Shown in pieces: positions 23,372 through 35,096 of a stretch of DNA of 64,000 bases (positions within the stretch are counted from its first letter, which is position 1; each line of letters starts with the position of its first letter). Source of the stretch: Wurfbainia villosa (lineage: Eukaryota; Streptophyta; Magnoliopsida; Zingiberales; Zingiberaceae); the NCBI GenBank assembly GCA_025175895.1, contig CM045988.1, forward strand, positions 12,305,647-12,369,646, written 5' to 3'. A program made the translations under genes and the position numbers. The notes under the pieces are model-generated. The model was not told where the DNA came from and ran no database searches. It saw only the letters and a program-made list of their open reading frames with translations.

Positions 23372-23584
23372 TGATACAAAAGAAACAAGAAAATGAAGAC
23401 GAGAAACCTAACAACGACACAAAAACACGAAATGTACCAAGACTCACGTCTTGGATTAGTAGTGCAGGAGAAAAACTAACCAAATGAAATAAATTCGAAA
23501 TAAACAGAATAAAAAAGGAAAAAAAAGGAAAAAAAATCTGTAAAAAGCTAGATCGGTGGTTTCACCAAATCTTAGCAACCCCCG

Positions 23585-23596
23585 GCTCTGATACCA
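23585..23596 (-). other. B1 primer binding site
   Basis: TGGTATCAGAGC on the minus strand, two bases inside the 5' LTR. An untranslated leader of about 210 bp separates it from the gag start. Confidence 0.92.
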
Positions 23597-23598
23597 AT

Positions 23599-24715
23599 TG
23601 TTGGATCGAAGTGGATCGCTAGAGGGGGGGTGAATAGCGATAAACCTTTTCTTTCGTTCGAATTCATTTCAAAACAATTAAATGCAGCGGAAAATAAAAT
23701 TAAACACAAGAGAGACAAATGAATTTTTACTAGGTTCGTAGCCTTCGACTACTACTCCAAGGCCCTAGTGATCCTTGATCATGAACGGAGGATAAATCAC
23801 TAAAGAACTCCTCCTCGTTGGAGGTAGGAGTTAATTGAATACAAGAAAGCACTAAAAGCTTGAGGTAGAGGGACACTCCCCCTCTCCTCGTTACGATAAA
23901 ACTCCGAGACAATAAAAAAAATGAACTGAATTAAAGCTTATACTGACAAAGAAAAATATAAACAATTTAAACCTAGAGCGTCGGAGAAGTAGAACTTCGT
24001 TGTCGGAGAGTTGTAGCATTGTGGAGGCTTTTGGAAGCTTAGAATTGATGAGAAAACCCTAGGATAGGCCCTCATTTTATAGCCTTTGAGCCCCTTTTCG
24101 AGAGGAACTTCAGCCAATCAAATTTGAGCACCACTCCCCTTAAAATGAGGTGATAAGCCTTGACTCCTCGAAGATGATCCTTGACCATCAGTCGACTGAT
24201 GGCCATCATCAGTCGACTGATGGCAACATCAGTCGAATGTTGACCACAGGCAGTCGACTGATAGACGACAGTCAAGTCCTCTAAACTGGCAGTCGACTGA
24301 TGCTAGCTGCAGGGCAAAGTTAGCTTAACAAAAACAATATTTCGATGGTCGTCGACCATCGGATCTCGTCCTAGACCATCTAAAGAATGTCTTTGGTCGG
24401 ATCTACGCTTAAGATCATCCCCGTAAAGAGGATACGACCTCACTTACTCTCGCATACACACACACGAGCTTACCTCGATACTTACTGTGTTGCTTTCGCT
24501 TTCGGCCTTCCACTCGATTCCTTAGGCTCCCTCCGAAGTCACTCGAGTGTTGCCCAACCACCGTGGCTTCCTCCGGGTGTCGCTAGCCTTCAGCTCCATC
24601 GTTGGCACTTTTCTGCACACTCGATTTAGCTCGTGAGATAACAATATGAGCTTAACTTTGTATCATTTTCTATAATCAAAACTCAGGTTCGACTTAGATG
24701 CCTACTGCACTAACA
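23599..24715 (-). repeat. B1 5' LTR
   Basis: 1117 bp, very similar to 15904-17018. TATA box at 24075-24081 (minus). The palindrome array spans about 24188-24300. Followed by GAGAG, the right TSD. Confidence 0.93.
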
Positions 24716-24867
24716 GAGAGTGTTATCAATTGATGTTATCAATTGTCAATTCGGAGAATTGGGGAGAATGTTTGGGATTACCAATTTGGGATAATTGGTA
24801 AGAAGATTTGAGTTAGTGTTCTAACTCAAAGGTATGTGTTTTTGTCAAACATAAAAAAGGAAGAGAT
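24716..24867 (+). other. A2 internal end with PPT
   Basis: Resumes A2 after B1. It contains TTGGGATAATTGGTAAG and ends in AAAAAAGGAAGAGAT (24853-24867), a decayed form of the PPT seen in A3. Confidence 0.75.
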
Positions 24868-26402
24868 TGTTCGTGCAATCGACCCAGGTCATGATTGATC
24901 AGGCTCGAGTTTGACAAGAGCGATGTTTTGATGTTTGACATGGAGGTTTGACATTAATGTTTGACATTGATGTCTGACAATGTTTTGGAGAGATTGTTTG
25001 TACAATCAACCCGGGTTATGATTAACCGGACTCGAGTTTGACTCGAGGGGATTTTGATGGCTGACTAGGGTTGACCATGTGATGGTAAGTCATGGGTACT
25101 TGGCATGGAAAGACCAAGTGGGACACTTGGCATTTGGAAAGTCCAAGTCTTGAGTACTTGGCATTGAAAGTCCAACATGGGTTGGCAAGGGAAAGTCTAA
25201 ACTAGAGTCTTGGCATTTGAGAAGTCCAAGGGGTTTGATATTGGCGGCGTAAAGTCCAAGCGGGAGTCTTGGCAGCATAAGTCCAATGGTTGGTGGCGTA
25301 AAGTCCAAGCGGAGTCTTGGCAACATAAGTCTAATGTGCCTTGGCGGTGTAGACACTGTTAGCATGACATAGCCAATGGAAGCACCTGAAGGCTAGCGCA
25401 ATGGATGAACAAGTCATGGATGACTTGGAGGGATCCGAGAGGTGCGAGATTGATGGAGGTGGCTAGAAGGCTTAGGTCTAGGCTAAGGGTGGTCTAGCAA
25501 GTATGGGGGCACCATACTTGGGTTAAAACCTCATGTTTGAGGTGTGTCAGTCGACTGGTGTCATATGGCAATCGACTGGTGTGAGTCAACTAGGGTTTGA
25601 CTATGGGAAGTGTCCCAGCAGTCGACTGCCAGAGGTGGGCAGTCGACTGCTGGCTCGAGCAGTCGACTGATCGTGTGATCAGTCAACTGGTGCTCGAGAT
25701 TTTTGGCATAGAATGGAGTCGAGACTCGACTGCGAGGTTAGCAGTCGAGTGAAGGCTCCATCAGTCGACTGATGGACATGATCAGTCGATTGATGTTTTA
25801 TCCATTGCATATTTCCAGCATGGATTACACTGTTGTCTCACAACAACAGTGTCATCAGTCGACTGATGGTCCCAATCAGTCGACTAATCGGCGATTTTCA
25901 ACCTAGGCAAAAGCTTTAAATGGAGCTAGTGAAGGAGGAAATCAATAAGGTTCTTTGAGGTGTTTTGGGGCGAGTTGCTGCTGCAATTCAGGGTCTCCAA
26001 GTGCTACTCGATCAACCTAGCAAGCAAGCATTCAAAAGCTCGGTGTAAAGTTTTCTTTACTTGAATTTTAGTGTAGTTGCTTGTATTCTTATTGTATTAC
26101 TTTTGTAATCACTTTAAGGAGTTTCTCCACCTCTGGATTGTTCTGAGAATGAGTTATTTGTGATTAGTGGTTGCGTGTGCATCACTAGAGCTCTTTAGAG
26201 CTTGATCCGTGGAGTAGGAACCATTCGGTTCCGAACCACGTTAAATACTTGTGTTGTGAATTGTGTTTGTCTATTTCGTTATTGCTTTATTATTATTCTG
26301 CTGTGCGCTAACGAAGATTGTAGAGACAAACGCAAACGATTTCGATCAACGTACTAGCATGATGCTATTCACCCCCCTCTAGTAGTCAACATTTCCTCTA
26401 CA
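24868..26402 (+). repeat. A2 3' LTR
   Basis: 1535 bp, TGTTCGTGCAATCGA...CTCTACA. It pairs with 10857-12362, including the internal duplication of the LTR start near 24993. Inverted-repeat array about 25095-25350, AGTCGACT palindromes about 25547-25890. Followed by AAATC, the right TSD. Confidence 0.9.
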
Positions 26403-26419
26403 AAATCGGTCCCTACAAT

Positions 26420-26430
26420 TGGTATCAAAG
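26420..26430 (+). other. A1 primer binding site, decayed
   Basis: TGGTATCAAAG instead of TGGTATCAGAG, placed two bases after the last 10 bases of the A1 LTR (26408-26417). Confidence 0.75.
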
Positions 26431-26491
26431 TAAGGGTACTCTTTAAGGATTAACAACTGAGGAAGCAAAGCGCTAGAGGTTTAAGAGAATA

Positions 26492-28131
26492 ATGGAGTTG
26501 TCCAATGATGGATTGGGCTATGACATCACGGTTCCACCTTCCTTCGACAGCAAAGACTTCGTATATTAGAAAGGTAGGATCAAACATTTCCTTATGTATA
26601 ACATAGAAGATTGGTTTATTATTGTAGACGGATTCGAATGGCCAAGAGGTCTGAAGGGTGGATTTCTCAAGAAGAGAAGATGGACCAAGGAGCAACGTTG
26701 AAAATTTGATATCAATGATAAGGTAGGCAAAACATTTGTTAAATTAATACCTAACGATATTTTGCCCAAGATAGGTGATTATGAGGATGCAAGAGATTTG
26801 TGGAACAACTTGGTCAAGTTCCATGAAGATCCCTCACCGACCTAAGAAGTAGAGGAGGAACGCTCATCCTCTTAAGTTCACGAAGATTTGGAGGTTGATA
26901 GGTCTTCAACATCTGAAGAAGAAGAAATTGAGAAAGCTTTCGCCTCTACGATTGAGGGGGAGAAGAGATTATCACTGGACCTGGAGCAAGAGTAAGAGGA
27001 ACCTTCCATATTTGGGAGAAATGAAGAACAAGCTCATGGATCTCCTATAGGTAACTCAAGTATAATTCATAAAAATAAAAATCTCATTGTATATTTTGAG
27101 TGTAGGGAGAAATGACATTACAAGAGTAAGTGCCAAAGGATAGTTAAGAAGAAGGCATATGTAGTGCCAAAGGAGAAGGAGAATGGCAAGGAGACCGAAG
27201 TCGCAATTCACAAGAGCAAGGAGCATATAGTATGCTTCAAAGGCAATCAAAAAGGGCATTACTGAAGTCAATGTCCGAAAGGGAGGAACCCAAACAAGGA
27301 CATGAGAGGAGCATCACATATAGGGGGAGCTAAGGCAAATTCTAAAGTATATCTTAATAATGCTCGTAATTTATGTAATGATAGAAAGTATGCTAGGAAT
27401 GATTTTAATTTACTTGCAATTGTTAATGATCATAAGAAGCATGCTAGTAGTAAGTCTAAGGATCAATCGAGAAATAAGTATTTTTGTTTAGGTGCTAAAC
27501 ATTGTAATATTAGGGTTAAGGACAAGACCTTACTTAAGGATAAGAACAACCTAGGTAGTAATCCTAAGAAATATAGACATATGCCTAGAAGAGAAATTCC
27601 CAAAAGAAAAATGAGAATTCAAATATTGGGAAATTAGAAATAAAAAATCAAGCTTTGAGGACGAAGCTTGACAAAATGGAAAAGGCCCTTGCAAGGATGG
27701 AGAAAATTATTAATGTGTCAAATGGGCAAGGTCTAGGTGTTGATAAGAAGAAACCAACTAAGTATAAAAAAGGTTTGGGTCACATGCCTATGTCCAAGGT
27801 GGATAAGCCCTCTTATCATAGTGTTCCATTTAACTATGAAACCACCTCTAGGTCTAAGAAAAACACGGTCACAAGGGAAGTCATCCCTAGTGTTGACCAT
27901 GGTAGATGTCTTGTCGCTAAGGTTTCAAAGAAACATAGGAAAGCCACTAAGAAGGTCACAATGGAAGCAATCCCTAGAGTTGACCTAGACAAGACCAAAA
28001 TGACCAAGGCTTCTAAGACTAGGAGGGTCATTAGAAAGGTACTAAGAGAGGTTATCCCTAGTGAATACCTAGTAAATCCAAGGAGCTCAAATAGATTTTA
28101 GGTTCCTAGGAGCGTGATTCCCTCATGCTAG
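26492..28131 (+). pseudogene. A1 gag, heavily decayed
   Basis: The ATG at 26492 aligns with the other A gags. PPSFDSKDFVY, then KGRIKHFL and EDARDLWNNLVKFHEDPS mark the half UBN2 region. Many in-frame stops follow. The two knuckles survive only as YFECREK and CFKGNQKGHY with key Cys and His residues changed. Downstream, 27302-27637 and 27655-28101 read as the spacer, coiled coil (RTKLDKMEKALARMEK) and basic tail (REVIPSVDHG, EAIPRVDLDK, REVIPSEYL). The final motif has TAG in place of the Trp codon. The gene order and loss of pol match A2 and A3. Confidence 0.85.
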
Positions 28132-29929
28132 ATGGATTAGGGTGTGTCAAACTCTAAATGGATGGGTAGCTAACCTAATCATAGTGGAGTTGAAACTTTA
28201 GGATATTATCAAGGTAATGTGATACCTTAGAAATGAGATTGAGATTTTATCCTAAAAGATTTTAGGATGTGCTAATAAAATTAAAAAAGTTTGAAAATTT
28301 GATCATAATTGACACAAATAGATTAGAAGGTCATAGTGTGTCATTTTGGGTTTTTAGCACACTTGAGGGAAATTAGGCATTATGACAAAAGTGATATAAT
28401 TCTAGTAAATGACAATTAGATTTAACACCTAGGTATTTTTATACCTTGATATAATATATTTATCATGCTTTGTTTGTCATATGTCATGTGATGACATTAT
28501 GCTCTTATTATTATTTTTAAATGTCATGATAATGCTTAGGTTGTTTAATGTCATGCTTACACTTAGGATTGTTTTATGCCATGACATAATACATCATTGT
28601 CACATGCTTAAATTATGCAAATCATTTTATACCATGATCATATTCATGCATTTAGGATAATTATTTTCAAATTAAGAACAATGACATTGATTTGAAGTCC
28701 CAAGATAAGGGAATCAAATCGGATATGCTTAGATATATGCATGAACCTTTAGATTTAGGGAAGAACAAAACCCACATCTCGCAAAAACTAAAGGATGACT
28801 TGTGTGTGTATTGATACACCTAGATACATGTGAGATGTTAGAAAATGAGTTAAGTTCAAGGTGCATAGTGTTGCATCTAGATGAACTCAAACTCATAATA
28901 TGACAATGAGGAATCATGAGGAAAGCTAATGTACAAGTCATGTACATTTAGCCCATAGACCATGGTTCAAAATAAGGTTTGAAAAATATTTTAAAATCAT
29001 TTTGAAATCCCTTAGTGAAGTCTATCTTTTGATAGCAATCATCATTGACCATATTGACACAAAGGTAGGCAAAACATTGAAAGTTTTCAATGCTTTTGAA
29101 CTTTGTATCAATTCTTTAAAATAATGGATATTTTATTATAAAACTATTTTTCACCCATTTTATTTCATGTAAGTATTGTATGTATACATTTTCAAGATTT
29201 TTAAAATACGTATAATTACTTATGAATTTCTAAAATTCGATTCTGAAATTTGATTTCTGCAAATGCAGAAACCAGTCGACTGCTACTTGGAGCAGTTGAC
29301 TGGTGATGGTACAGTCGACTGTCATATTTGATATTGGCTAAATGAGGTTTGTTTGACTAGTTATCAACGCCTCTAGGTACCATAATATCTCCTAACCCTA
29401 GGATATGCTTTGGAAAGCATTGGAAGGGTGAAATTATCATTGAAAATGATTAGGAGCATGAGTTAGGGTGGAGTATCGAATTGTAAGGGTTGTGAAAGTT
29501 CAATATTGAACATTTACCCTTAATTTGGATTGTGTAGATTTTCTATAGGCTTACAAACTCTCCAAGGACCTTGTTGGTGCAATGGTCAAGGGGAAGTAAG
29601 CCTTTAGAGGAGGTCATCCATCTTGGTATGATGGATAAACTTTGATTACAAAGGGGGAGAAGTGAAGGTTAGGTAAGCCTTAATTATGGATTATCTCTCA
29701 TTTAGTGATAAGGGTTATATTACTAAGAAGAGTGAAGGCATCCTAGATGATTTTGGACCAAAGGGGAGAATATAGGATCTCATTGGGAGATGAGACATTG
29801 AAAACCCTTGGTAAGCTTTTTGATGTATGCCAAAGGGGGAGAAGTGAGGGTTTAAGTTAGGTAAACCTTCATTATGCTTTGACATAAGAATAGTTAAGTT
29901 GGGTTATGGGACAACCTAACTTAAAGGTA
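28132..29929 (+). other. A1 non-coding region downstream of gag
   Basis: Alignable with the A2 and A3 regions. The three stem-loops are retained: AGTGTG/CACACT (28335-28363), CATCTCGCA with TGTGAGATG (about 28775-28838, one G-U pair), and the nested stem 28845-28896. Purine runs occur near 29648, 29757 and 29829. The PPT and the first bases of the 3' LTR are missing. Three AGTCGACT-type sites lie near 29275-29325. Confidence 0.7.
28335..28896 (+). ncRNA. Candidate structured RNA element, A1 copy
   Basis: Three stem-loops in the same order as in A2 and A3. In stem 2 the A-to-G change turns an A-U pair into a G-U pair rather than breaking it. Stem 3 keeps ATGAGTT/AACTCAT, AGTTCA/TGAACT and TGCA/TGCA although the loop is one base shorter. 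Role unknown. Confidence 0.42.
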
Positions 29930-30530
29930 TTGACCAGACTCGAGTGGGACTTGAGTAGGGTTTTGATGTTTGACAATGGATTTGACCATTATTTGACATA
30001 TGGTTTGACCATATGACAAGTGGATGTTTGGGATATCCAAAGTTATATAGGGCAGATTATTTGAGGGAGATTGTTGGAGCAATCAAATCTCAGGTTAAGA
30101 TTGACCAGACTCGAGTGAGACTTGAGGGGAAGTCCAAGTTTGGATACTTGGCATGGAAAGTCCAAGAATGATCTTGGCATGGAAAGTCCAAGTATGGTCT
30201 TGGCACTTTTCATGAAAAGTCCAAGAATGGTCTTAGCATGGAAAGTCTAAGCATGTAGTCTTGGCATCATAAGTCGAAATGAACCTTGGCAAAAGAGACC
30301 CAGTTAGCATATCATAGCTGATGAAGCACCTGAAGACTAACATGAAGGGTGAAGGAGTCGTGGAGGACTCGGATAGACCCTGAGGGTGTGAGGCTAATGG
30401 AGGTGACTAGAAGGCTTAGGGCTGGCTAAAGGTGATTGATCATGTATGAGGGGATCACACTTGAGTTAAACCTCATGTTTGAGGTTTACCAGTCAACTGG
30501 TAGTGTAGTCGACTGAAGCTCGACTACTAT
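29930..30530 (+). repeat. A1 3' LTR, truncated at both ends
   Basis: Matches 9330-10090 in part: TGACCAGACTCGAG, GGATGTTTGGGATATCCAAA, the AGTCCAAG...CTTGGC repeats and the first AGTCGACT sites. It lacks about 25 bp at the start and stops at GACTACTAT (30530), where unrelated AT-rich sequence begins. About 60 percent of the LTR is missing. Confidence 0.75.
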
Positions 30531-31208
30531 TAAATTTTTTTTAAATATTCATAAGACTTTCTTCCTAATCTCCTTTCATAAATTGATTTATATAACATTT
30601 CTATGTCTCATAAACCCTTCTCAACTATTTTTTTTTCTGAAATATTGATTATCCATTATTCATATAAGAATTAAATTAGTGGATAAATCACAAATATTAT
30701 TTTATATCCCTATGTATTTTATAGATCATTAAGGTTGTGAGAATTATTACGACTCCAAATGTTGTTTGATTATGTTGTTAGTGTTACTATAATGTATCAG
30801 TAACTGTACAATCCACTTTGTTCAAATAATGCACTTGGTGGATTGTGGTAGTGAAGAGACATGGATAGTGAAGAGATGTAGATATCCTATAAAGATGTCC
30901 TTCCAAGTTAGAGAGAAGAGGAGAATTGCATTGTGTACAAATGGATTAGAGGTGTGCAATTTAAGGTGCTATCAAGACCTTGCAGAGACTGTGTATCCTG
31001 CATAAAGAACATCCAAGGCATGGTTAGAATTTGGTTTGTAAACTAGTGAAGGACTTTTTTTTATTTTGTAATCATCTTTCTGACGACAAGCTACAGATCA
31101 CAAGATCTTCTTCTTAGAAGAAAGAATTGCAGATTTTGAGTAGTCAGTGAACTCACTATAAGTGTTTATAGTTTTTTTATACTCATGCATTTTGTAATCA
31201 GACTAACA
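30531..31208 (+). repeat. AT-rich flank and putative LTR of copia element G
   Basis: The right boundary is supported by ACTAACA at 31208 followed by a primer site. The left boundary is uncertain: TGTTGTTAGTG at about 30773 would give an LTR of about 436 bp. Bases 30531-30772 are AT-rich with no recognised feature. No second LTR of G is in the window. Confidence 0.4.
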
Positions 31209-31209
31209 T

Positions 31210-31221
31210 TGGTATCAGAGC
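31210..31221 (+). other. Primer binding site of element G
   Basis: TGGTATCAGAGC one base after the putative LTR end. Confidence 0.8.
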
Positions 31222-31280
31222 TTGTAAGATTAGATTATAGTTATGCATGAGTTAATGTTCACGTGTTCTTCGCAAAAAAG

Positions 31281-31350
31281 ATGACGAACAGTGGAAATCT
31301 AAAAAATGAGAGTTTTGTGCACAATGCCGAGTAAGAAAGGCTCAATCGAG
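31281..31350 (+). pseudogene. Start of element G gag (fragment)
   Basis: From the ATG at 31281 the frame reads MTNSGNLKNESFVHNA and then stops. This is a plausible copia gag beginning; its continuation appears from about 33308. The intervening 2 kb looks like inserted sequence, but I cannot find its exact borders or a TSD. Confidence 0.35.
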
Positions 31351-31354
31351 ATTT

Positions 31355-32050
31355 TTACTCAGCAAGGACTACCTTGGCTAAGCACTTTGTGTGCTCGACC
31401 TTAAGGAACGAGCGATGCGCAGGGATGTATTTGCTCAGGTGTCCGAGACCGAGTACAAAGGTACTTGAGAAAGAGGAGGAGACCACGTGACGTGGTGCTC
31501 GGGCACGGAGCATGGAGCGCAGATGCACAATACTCGACACAAACTGTAAACGCGGTGCTTAGCATGTTGTGCTCAGCACGTGGTGCTCAGCATGCGGTGC
31601 TCGGCACACGATTCTCGATGCATAGTGCTCGATGCATAGTGCTCAACACGCGGTGCTCATCATGTGATGCTCGGTGCATGGTGCTCGCCACGTAGTGCCC
31701 GACATGCAAAGCTCGACACACAATGCTCAGAATGCATGGTGTCCAAGCTTGGGAGCATGTAGGCGCTTGGAACTCGGGTGAGGAGCACGAAGGCACTCGA
31801 TGCTCAGGGTGCTTGGGTGGGGAGCACACTTTGCACGGTGCTCGAGGTGCTCGAGAGAGGAATGGGCTGAGCGAGATGCACGTGGTGCTCGAGATTGTGT
31901 GTACGATGCTTGGGTGAGAAGTCATGCGTTGCACGATGCTCGGATAAGAAGCACTTTGCATGCGATGTTTGAGGTGCTCAGACTTATGTGCTCGATGCTT
32001 GGGATTGAGAACATGTTGCGACGAAGGTACTTAGGAATTTCCTAAAAGAT
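31355..32050. repeat. GC-rich region with a 14-bp minisatellite
   Basis: At 31555-31736 thirteen tandem units of 14 bp follow the pattern GTGCTCRRCAYGYR. Similar but irregular GTGCTCG words continue on both sides to about 32000. Base composition differs sharply from the AT-rich neighbours. The unit length is not a multiple of three and stops occur, so the frames through it are not taken as genes. Confidence 0.7.
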
Positions 32051-32478
32051 CTGGTCAAGTAGCTAAGTCAGAATCTGTTGACTAGCAAAGATGACCATGT
32101 TTGACTAAATTTATAACTAAAGCATCGAGTAGTTAGAACATGGATTCGCTATAAACAATTCAGAATAGACTTAGTTAACTAGGGAAGATGATTGGGGCAC
32201 CACAGCTGCTTGCCAAATTGGTTTGGCTGAGGCGGATTCAAGATTAACTGAGAATGCACTCAATTAAAATCCAAGATGACTAGGAATTTATTTTATGAAG
32301 TTAACAGTTGTCAATGGAGTCGATTGGTCAAGAGGACATATCTACCGAAAACTCCTAAAATTAAGAAGATTTGTTTTTCTTGTTTATTTATTTTAATTCT
32401 ATGCCTATATAAATTGAATTAAGTCAGTTTTGTAATAGTTAGTCGATTTTCTACTGACTTGGTTAATCTCAATTTCAG

Positions 32479-32928
32479 ATGACACGGATGATTTGTATGA
32501 TGACTTGTCATGATTTATTACGAAATAAGCAGAGGGAAGCTATCCAGAAGATAGTTTATAATCCTGCTAATGGAGTCAGCGAACACATTGGGAGGTTCGA
32601 TCGTCTTTTTTGGAGACTCAAAATGCAAGAGTTTTCAATCCTGGACAACTATCATATTTGGGTGTTGGTGCATTCTCTACCGAACAATCTCAATGTAGTT
32701 GCACATCACGTAAGGGAGTGCTACGAAGGGTGCATCACATATGCTGAGTTGTGTCTAGAGCTACTTTACCATGTGGATCAGGAGGATCCTGAGGAGATTG
32801 AAGAGAATTCTGAAGTCGGTCAACCTGAGTATGCCCTAGTGGAGCCTAGAAAGGTAGGACTTGTAATCATTGCTACAATGCTAGTATTTGTCTTAATGGG
32901 AGTAGTAATGACCTATTTAGTCTATTAG
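32479..32928 (+). pseudogene. Gag-like fragment of unassigned retrotransposon
   Basis: A 149-codon frame. SEHIGRFDRLFWRLKMQEF, then LVHSLPNNLN and a 'YAELCLELL' segment resemble the middle of a retrotransposon gag (UBN2 or retrotrans_gag type). Bases 32880-32925 give a run of hydrophobic residues that is probably meaningless read-through. A TATA-like CTATATAAAT lies at 32405, about 75 bp upstream of the ATG. No zinc knuckle or pol follows in frame. It may belong to the sequence inserted in G gag. Confidence 0.35.
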
Positions 32929-33307
32929 AGTTTTTTAGGTTATGAATAAAGAATGTTATGTATTAACAATCTTTCTAAAAGTATGTTATGTGTTAACAAA
33001 CTTTTGAATAAGAAATGATTAGTTCATTTTCTATTTATATCATGATAATTGATTTAATAAAATGATTAGTTCATTTTATATTTAATATCATGACTTGTTA
33101 ATGATTAGTTCATTAGATGAGATGTATGTAATATAGTTGATTAATGTTAGTCAGATACGAATGATGGGTGAAAACATAGTTTCCACTTGATTTTGTAAAC
33201 TAACTCATACTTATATTGATTCGATTAGAAATTACATACATATAGATTACACTGAATGACTAAATAATGTATTTATTTATGGTGGATTATGACAAATAAG
33301 AACATCA
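32929..33307. other. AT-rich stretch with short repeats
   Basis: GATTAGTTCATTT is repeated near 33018, 33063 and 33100, and TATGTTATGT(A/G)TTAACAA occurs twice near 32950 and 32980. No gene seen. Confidence 0.4.
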
Positions 33308-34222
33308 TAACTGATAAGGGTGAGAAACTTAATGGGGACAACTACAAAATCTAGCACCTCAAGATATAATATGTTCTTGAGGAATAATAAGTACTAGAGG
33401 TTGTCCATCAAATTATGAAAGAACTTGTTGAGGGTCCCACCACATAGTACATACGAGACTTTGATGCCAATAAGGCATGAAAGAAAAAGAACTCCACTGC
33501 TAAAGGAATATTGATTAGTTCAATGGTGGATAACCTAATTTTTTAGTATGAGCCATTTCCTTCGGCTCATGCTATCTGAGTAACCCTTAGGGAAAAGTAC
33601 AGTGGGGTGAGTCTGACCAAGCTTCGACAGCTGACAATAAAGTTTGACAGCTACAAGAAGTGTCCAAATGTCTCCATGGTTTAGCTCTTGAGGGAAGTAC
33701 CTAATATCATTCGATAGCTTAAAACTATTTGTTATTAGATGAACAATAGGTTCAGCCAGAAATTCATTCCCTTCTTAATTCTTGGGAGACCATGAAGCAA
33801 AACCTGACTTACAGTGAGAGTATAAAGATTTTTGCTAATGTCTTATGCCATGTTGAACTAGAGGCGGAAGAGTTGAATTCGCAATGATTTCAAGATAAGC
33901 TTTTGTAGTTATCAGTTCTGCTGAATCATTTAGATCCAAGCAGAAGAAATAGTTCAAGAAGGGAAAGGGAAAGGCAACAGAAGTTGTTGTTACTGGGTAG
34001 GGCCTAAAGAAGAAGAAAGGAAGGAAACCTAAAAGCAAGTTGACTTGCTTTAACTGTGGCAAGAAGGGCCACTTCGTTTGGGAGTGTATTGAGCCAAAAA
34101 TGGTAAATTTAAGTCTACCTTCTTTTCCTGAGCATAATATTGCTAGTTCTGTATTGTTAGCTGATTCTTATCCTTTGTGGATTATAGATTCAAGAGCAAC
34201 CAACCATATAGCTCGAGAGTGA
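33308..34222 (+). pseudogene. Element G gag and protease start, decayed
   Basis: Read across many stops: KLNGDNYK, HLKI.YVLEE, then EKYSGVSLTKLRQLTIKFDS and an acidic segment. These are typical of the copia gag UBN2 region. A basic stretch leads to an intact zinc knuckle CFNCGKKGHFVWEC at about 34046-34087. The protease begins PLWIIDSRATNHIARE near 34165, with Arg where the catalytic D-S/T-G triplet has Gly. Not functional. Confidence 0.75.
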
Positions 34223-35096
34223 GTTATATTCATGGAGTACCATCAGGTACCAGTTGACAACAAGTGGATATATGTAGGAAATAATACAAGGGTTGAAGTC
34301 AAAGGAGTTGACACTTGCAAACTCAACCTTCGTGGGGGACAAACCTTGTTTCTACATAATGTCATGTATGCTCTTGAGATTCAATATAATTTAGTTTTCG
34401 TTATGTCTTCTTGATTTTGAGATATTGTATTAACTTTTTCAGCCATTGTATTGAACTTAATATTGACTTTATGTTAATAAGATATGATTTTTTAACTAAT
34501 AGTTTCATGGTTCTTGATGTAGAGCCAAATGTCAATTGTGCTATCGATGGTTGTTTTTCAAACATTGCACTTACTAATGATGCAGATATAACTGATGAAG
34601 TTTAGCATGCTAGATTAAGACATATAGGCCAAGAACATATGAATCGATTAGCTAAAGAGGGTCTACTGGCCACTCGTGCTAAGATTAACTTGTCTATATG
34701 TAAGCATTGTCTTATTGGAAAAGGAACTAGGAAACCATTTGGTAAGACTATCAGGGTTGATTCACCATTGCAATTAATTCATTCGGATATTTATAGTCTA
34801 ATGAATGTGAAGCCTAGATATGGGGCTTCCTATTTCATTACATTCATAAATAATTTCACTTGATTTGGTCATGTGTATTTGATTTCTCATAAATCTGAAG
34901 CATTGAATTTCTTCATTAGTTATATGAACAAAGTTGAGAATCAATTCGACTATAAGGTGAATATTTATCTTATCAGTTGAAGATAATTTATAATAAAAAA
35001 GAGATTATTAGACAGCTAACAATCCCTAAACTCTACATCAAAATTGGGTTGCTAAAAGAATAGATAGAACTTTTCTTGAAATGATTAGGTCTATGA
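34223..35096 (+). pseudogene. Element G protease end and integrase, decayed and truncated
   Basis: Protease remainder: WIYVGNNTRVEVKGVDTC and LFLHNVMYA. The integrase N-domain retains HARLRHIGQEHMNRL and CKHCLIGK near 34608-34715. LIHSDIYSLMN follows, then FITFINNFT with a TGA at 34861. Remains of NRTFLEMIRSMM at about 35065-35096 mark the third DDE region. B2 is inserted immediately after (35097). Reverse transcriptase and RNase H are beyond B2, outside the window. Confidence 0.75.

Larger units (their letters stand above)
15904..24715 (-). mobile_element. B1: full-length Sirevirus-type copia element
   Basis: 8812 bp on the minus strand. 5' LTR 23599-24715, primer site 23585-23596, gag 21785-23371, pol 18069-21150, a non-coding tail with several PPT-like runs, PPT 17019-17032, 3' LTR 15904-17018. 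The TSD GAGAG lies at 15899-15903 and 24716-24720. The order protease, integrase, reverse transcriptase, RNase H is copia. The long LTRs, long gag with coiled coil, and multiple GGGGGAG runs before the 3' LTR are typical of Sireviruses. Gag and pol carry several stops and at least one frameshift. It is the only copy here with every pol domain. Confidence 0.94.
10857..26402 (+). mobile_element. A2: gag-only Sirevirus-like element inserted in the A1 LTR
   Basis: 5' LTR 10857-12362, primer site 12365-12376, gag relic 12436-14135, non-coding tail with the B1 insertion, PPT 24853-24866, 3' LTR 24868-26402. The TSD AAATC lies at 10852-10856 and 26403-26407. Without B1 and its duplicated GAGAG it is about 6.7 kb. 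It has no pol domain in any frame. Both LTRs share an internal duplication of their own first part (about 10970 and 24993), which marks them as a pair. Confidence 0.92.
9305..30530 (+). mobile_element. A1: outer, old, gag-only Sirevirus-like element
   Basis: The 5' LTR is 9305-10856, interrupted 10 bp before its end by A2 and resuming at 26408-26417. A primer site follows at 26420-26430. Then come a decayed gag (26492-28131), about 1.8 kb of non-coding sequence, and a truncated 3' LTR (29930-30530). Removing A2 and one AAATC copy leaves a gag-only element of roughly 5.7 kb. There is no trace of protease, integrase or reverse transcriptase. It is the oldest A copy, judged by its many stops and the lost 3' end. 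No TSD can be tested because the 3' LTR is cut. Confidence 0.82.

Noticed and set aside
32479..32928. Small membrane protein suggested by a hydrophobic C-terminus
   Set aside because: The upstream part is gag-like and the hydrophobic run is short and unsupported by any second copy; kept only as a gag-like fragment.
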